Assembly: GCF_009002475.1 (NCBI RefSeq)
Contig: NZ_AP019860.1
Location: 7,578,501-7,642,500, forward strand
DNA: 64,000 nucleotides
DNA from: Candidatus Uabimicrobium amorphum
Lineage (GTDB): Bacteria > Planctomycetota > Uabimicrobiia > Uabimicrobiales > Uabimicrobiaceae
Direction of reading: 5' to 3'
Shown one piece after another: positions 63,269 through 64,000 of this stretch; the first letter of the stretch is position 1; each line of letters starts with the position of its first letter. The position numbers and the translations under genes are program-made. Below the pieces are notes generated by a model. It ran no database searches, was not told the origin of the DNA, and saw nothing but the letters and a program-made list of their open reading frames with translations.

Positions 63269-64000
63269 TATTTTTTACCTTTTTTCTTCTTTTTACTGTC
63301 TTTTTTACCTTTGTTCATTGCTTCGAAATCGTAAGCACCATGAGTAACATGTGGAGGTTCCAAGAAGTTCAAAAGCGGTGGCGGAGATGGAACTGTCCAT
63401 TCCAATGTAGAAGCTCCCCATGGGTTGTCTTCTGCTTTTTCACCACTTGTGATTCCGCGGATTAGGTTAAATAGCATCATAAAGATACCAAGTGCCAAAA
63501 TCCAAGAACCAATGGTAGACACTACATGCCAGTATTGGAATTCAGGAAGGTAGTCGTAGTAGCGACGTGGCATTCCATTCCAACCTAGTATAAACATTGG
63601 GAAATATAGAACATTAAATCCAACAAAAATGAGAGCCCAAGCGACAACCGCTACTGCTTCATTATACATTTTGCCAAACATTTTCGGGAACCAATAGTGC
63701 ATTGCACCGAAAAGTGCGATTCCTAAACCACCAAACATCACATAGTGGAAGTGTCCTACAACAAAGTAGGTATCGTGAACGTGCATGTCAGTTGCCAAAG
63801 CACCTAGTACTAGACCAGTAAGTCCACCGATGGAGAATAGGAAAATGAAAGATAATGTGTACAGCATGGGCGCGCGTAATTCAATGGAACCTTTATACAA
63901 GGAGGCAATCCAGTTGAATATCTTAATTCCCGTAGGAATGGCCACTAAAAATGTCAGAAATGAAAAGACGATTTGCGCAGTTCCAGACATCCCACTTGTG
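63268..64000 (-). CDS. ctaD: Cytochrome c oxidase subunit I, C-terminal part (cut by right edge)
   Basis: Only the last 244 codons are in the window and the frame stays open to the edge. They contain VHDTYFVVGHFHYVMFGG, which holds the two His ligands of haem a3 and haem a on helix X, and AIPTGIKIFNW from the loop near helix VIII. The C-terminus has a Lys-rich tail (KKDSKKKKKGKK). The N-terminal half with the CuB ligands lies outside the window. Subunit I is the catalytic core that reduces oxygen and pumps protons. Its stop overlaps the subunit III start. Confidence 0.95.
   Translation of the reverse strand, partial: TSGMSGTAQIVFSFLTFLVAIPTGIKIFNWIASLYKGSIELRAPMLYTLSFIFLFSIGGLTGLVLGALATDMHVHDTYFVVGHFHYVMFGGLGIALFGAMHYWFPKMFGKMYNEAVAVVAWALIFVGFNVLYFPMFILGWNGMPRRYYDYLPEFQYWHVVSTIGSWILALGIFMMLFNLIRGITSGEKAEDNPWGASTLEWTVPSPPPLLNFLEPPHVTHGAYDFEAMNKGKKDSKKKKKGKK

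Overview
The window looks like a chromosome segment of a low-GC, AT-rich member of the Planctomycetota. The lineage call is an inference from gene content; no rRNA or other marker is present. The supporting content is: four Hanks-type Ser/Thr kinases with membrane anchors and TPR tails, a DUF1800/DUF1501 pair, a PEP-CTERM protein, a giant repeat protein with an LEPR-type N-terminus, and an alternative complex III plus caa3-oxidase cluster. A relative of the Uabimicrobium-type planctomycetes would fit, but this cannot be proven here.

Layout. (1) 1-7613: a gene cut by the left edge, a repeat-rich gap, then a plus-strand run of two unknown membrane-anchored proteins, a kinase and a 951-residue protein with a long acidic Ser/Thr-rich middle. 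(2) 8050-10700: tRNA-dihydrouridine synthase, a secreted YdjC/ChbG-type deacetylase and a two-CBS-domain protein. (3) 11073-17715: a kinase with about 14 TPRs, an intact IS607-type element (tnpA/tnpB), a secreted beta-propeller protein and a PEP-CTERM protein. (4) 17953-34662: one 5569-codon minus-strand gene for an acidic modular surface or secreted protein, containing a near-identical 1944-bp tandem array. (5) 35360-39263: a persulfide-dioxygenase-like metallo-hydrolase, then an NSS-family sodium symporter overlapping a gene that ends in an acyl-carrier-protein-like domain lacking its serine, then a small membrane protein. (6) 39308-48760: secreted unknown protein, DUF1501 and DUF1800 proteins, an alpha/beta hydrolase coupled to a 58-residue four-cysteine protein, and two neighbouring paralogous TPR kinases. 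(7) 48895-52419: a secreted neutral-ceramidase homologue behind a clear sigma70-like promoter, and a probably broken gene between palindromic repeats. (8) 52660 to the right edge: a minus-strand respiratory run, caa3 oxidase subunits I (partial), III, IV and II, a multi-TM protein with a fused cytochrome c, then ActA, ActB, ActC, ActD and ActF.

How the genes fit together. Region 8 can be read as one quinol-to-oxygen chain: alternative complex III oxidises quinol and passes electrons through c-type haems to the CuA/haem oxidase. No separate ActE is present, and the fused cytochrome c upstream of ActA resembles the cytochrome domain of oxidase subunit II. The kinases look like membrane receptors whose TPR tails lie on the far side of the membrane; the first sits in a likely operon with a protein that is a plausible substrate.

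Most notable observations: a dispersed double-hairpin repeat whose six copies show compensatory base changes; a perfect 16-bp hairpin that traps an ATG just before the first kinase; the mosaic 1944-bp array and its two dockerin-like calcium loops; the serine-less ACP domain; an unlisted small gene at 44471-44647; a 15-bp inverted repeat around the IS607 element; and repeated inserts in ActA. No CRISPR array, tRNA or rRNA was seen. I did not find a clear-cut new defence or biosynthetic system.
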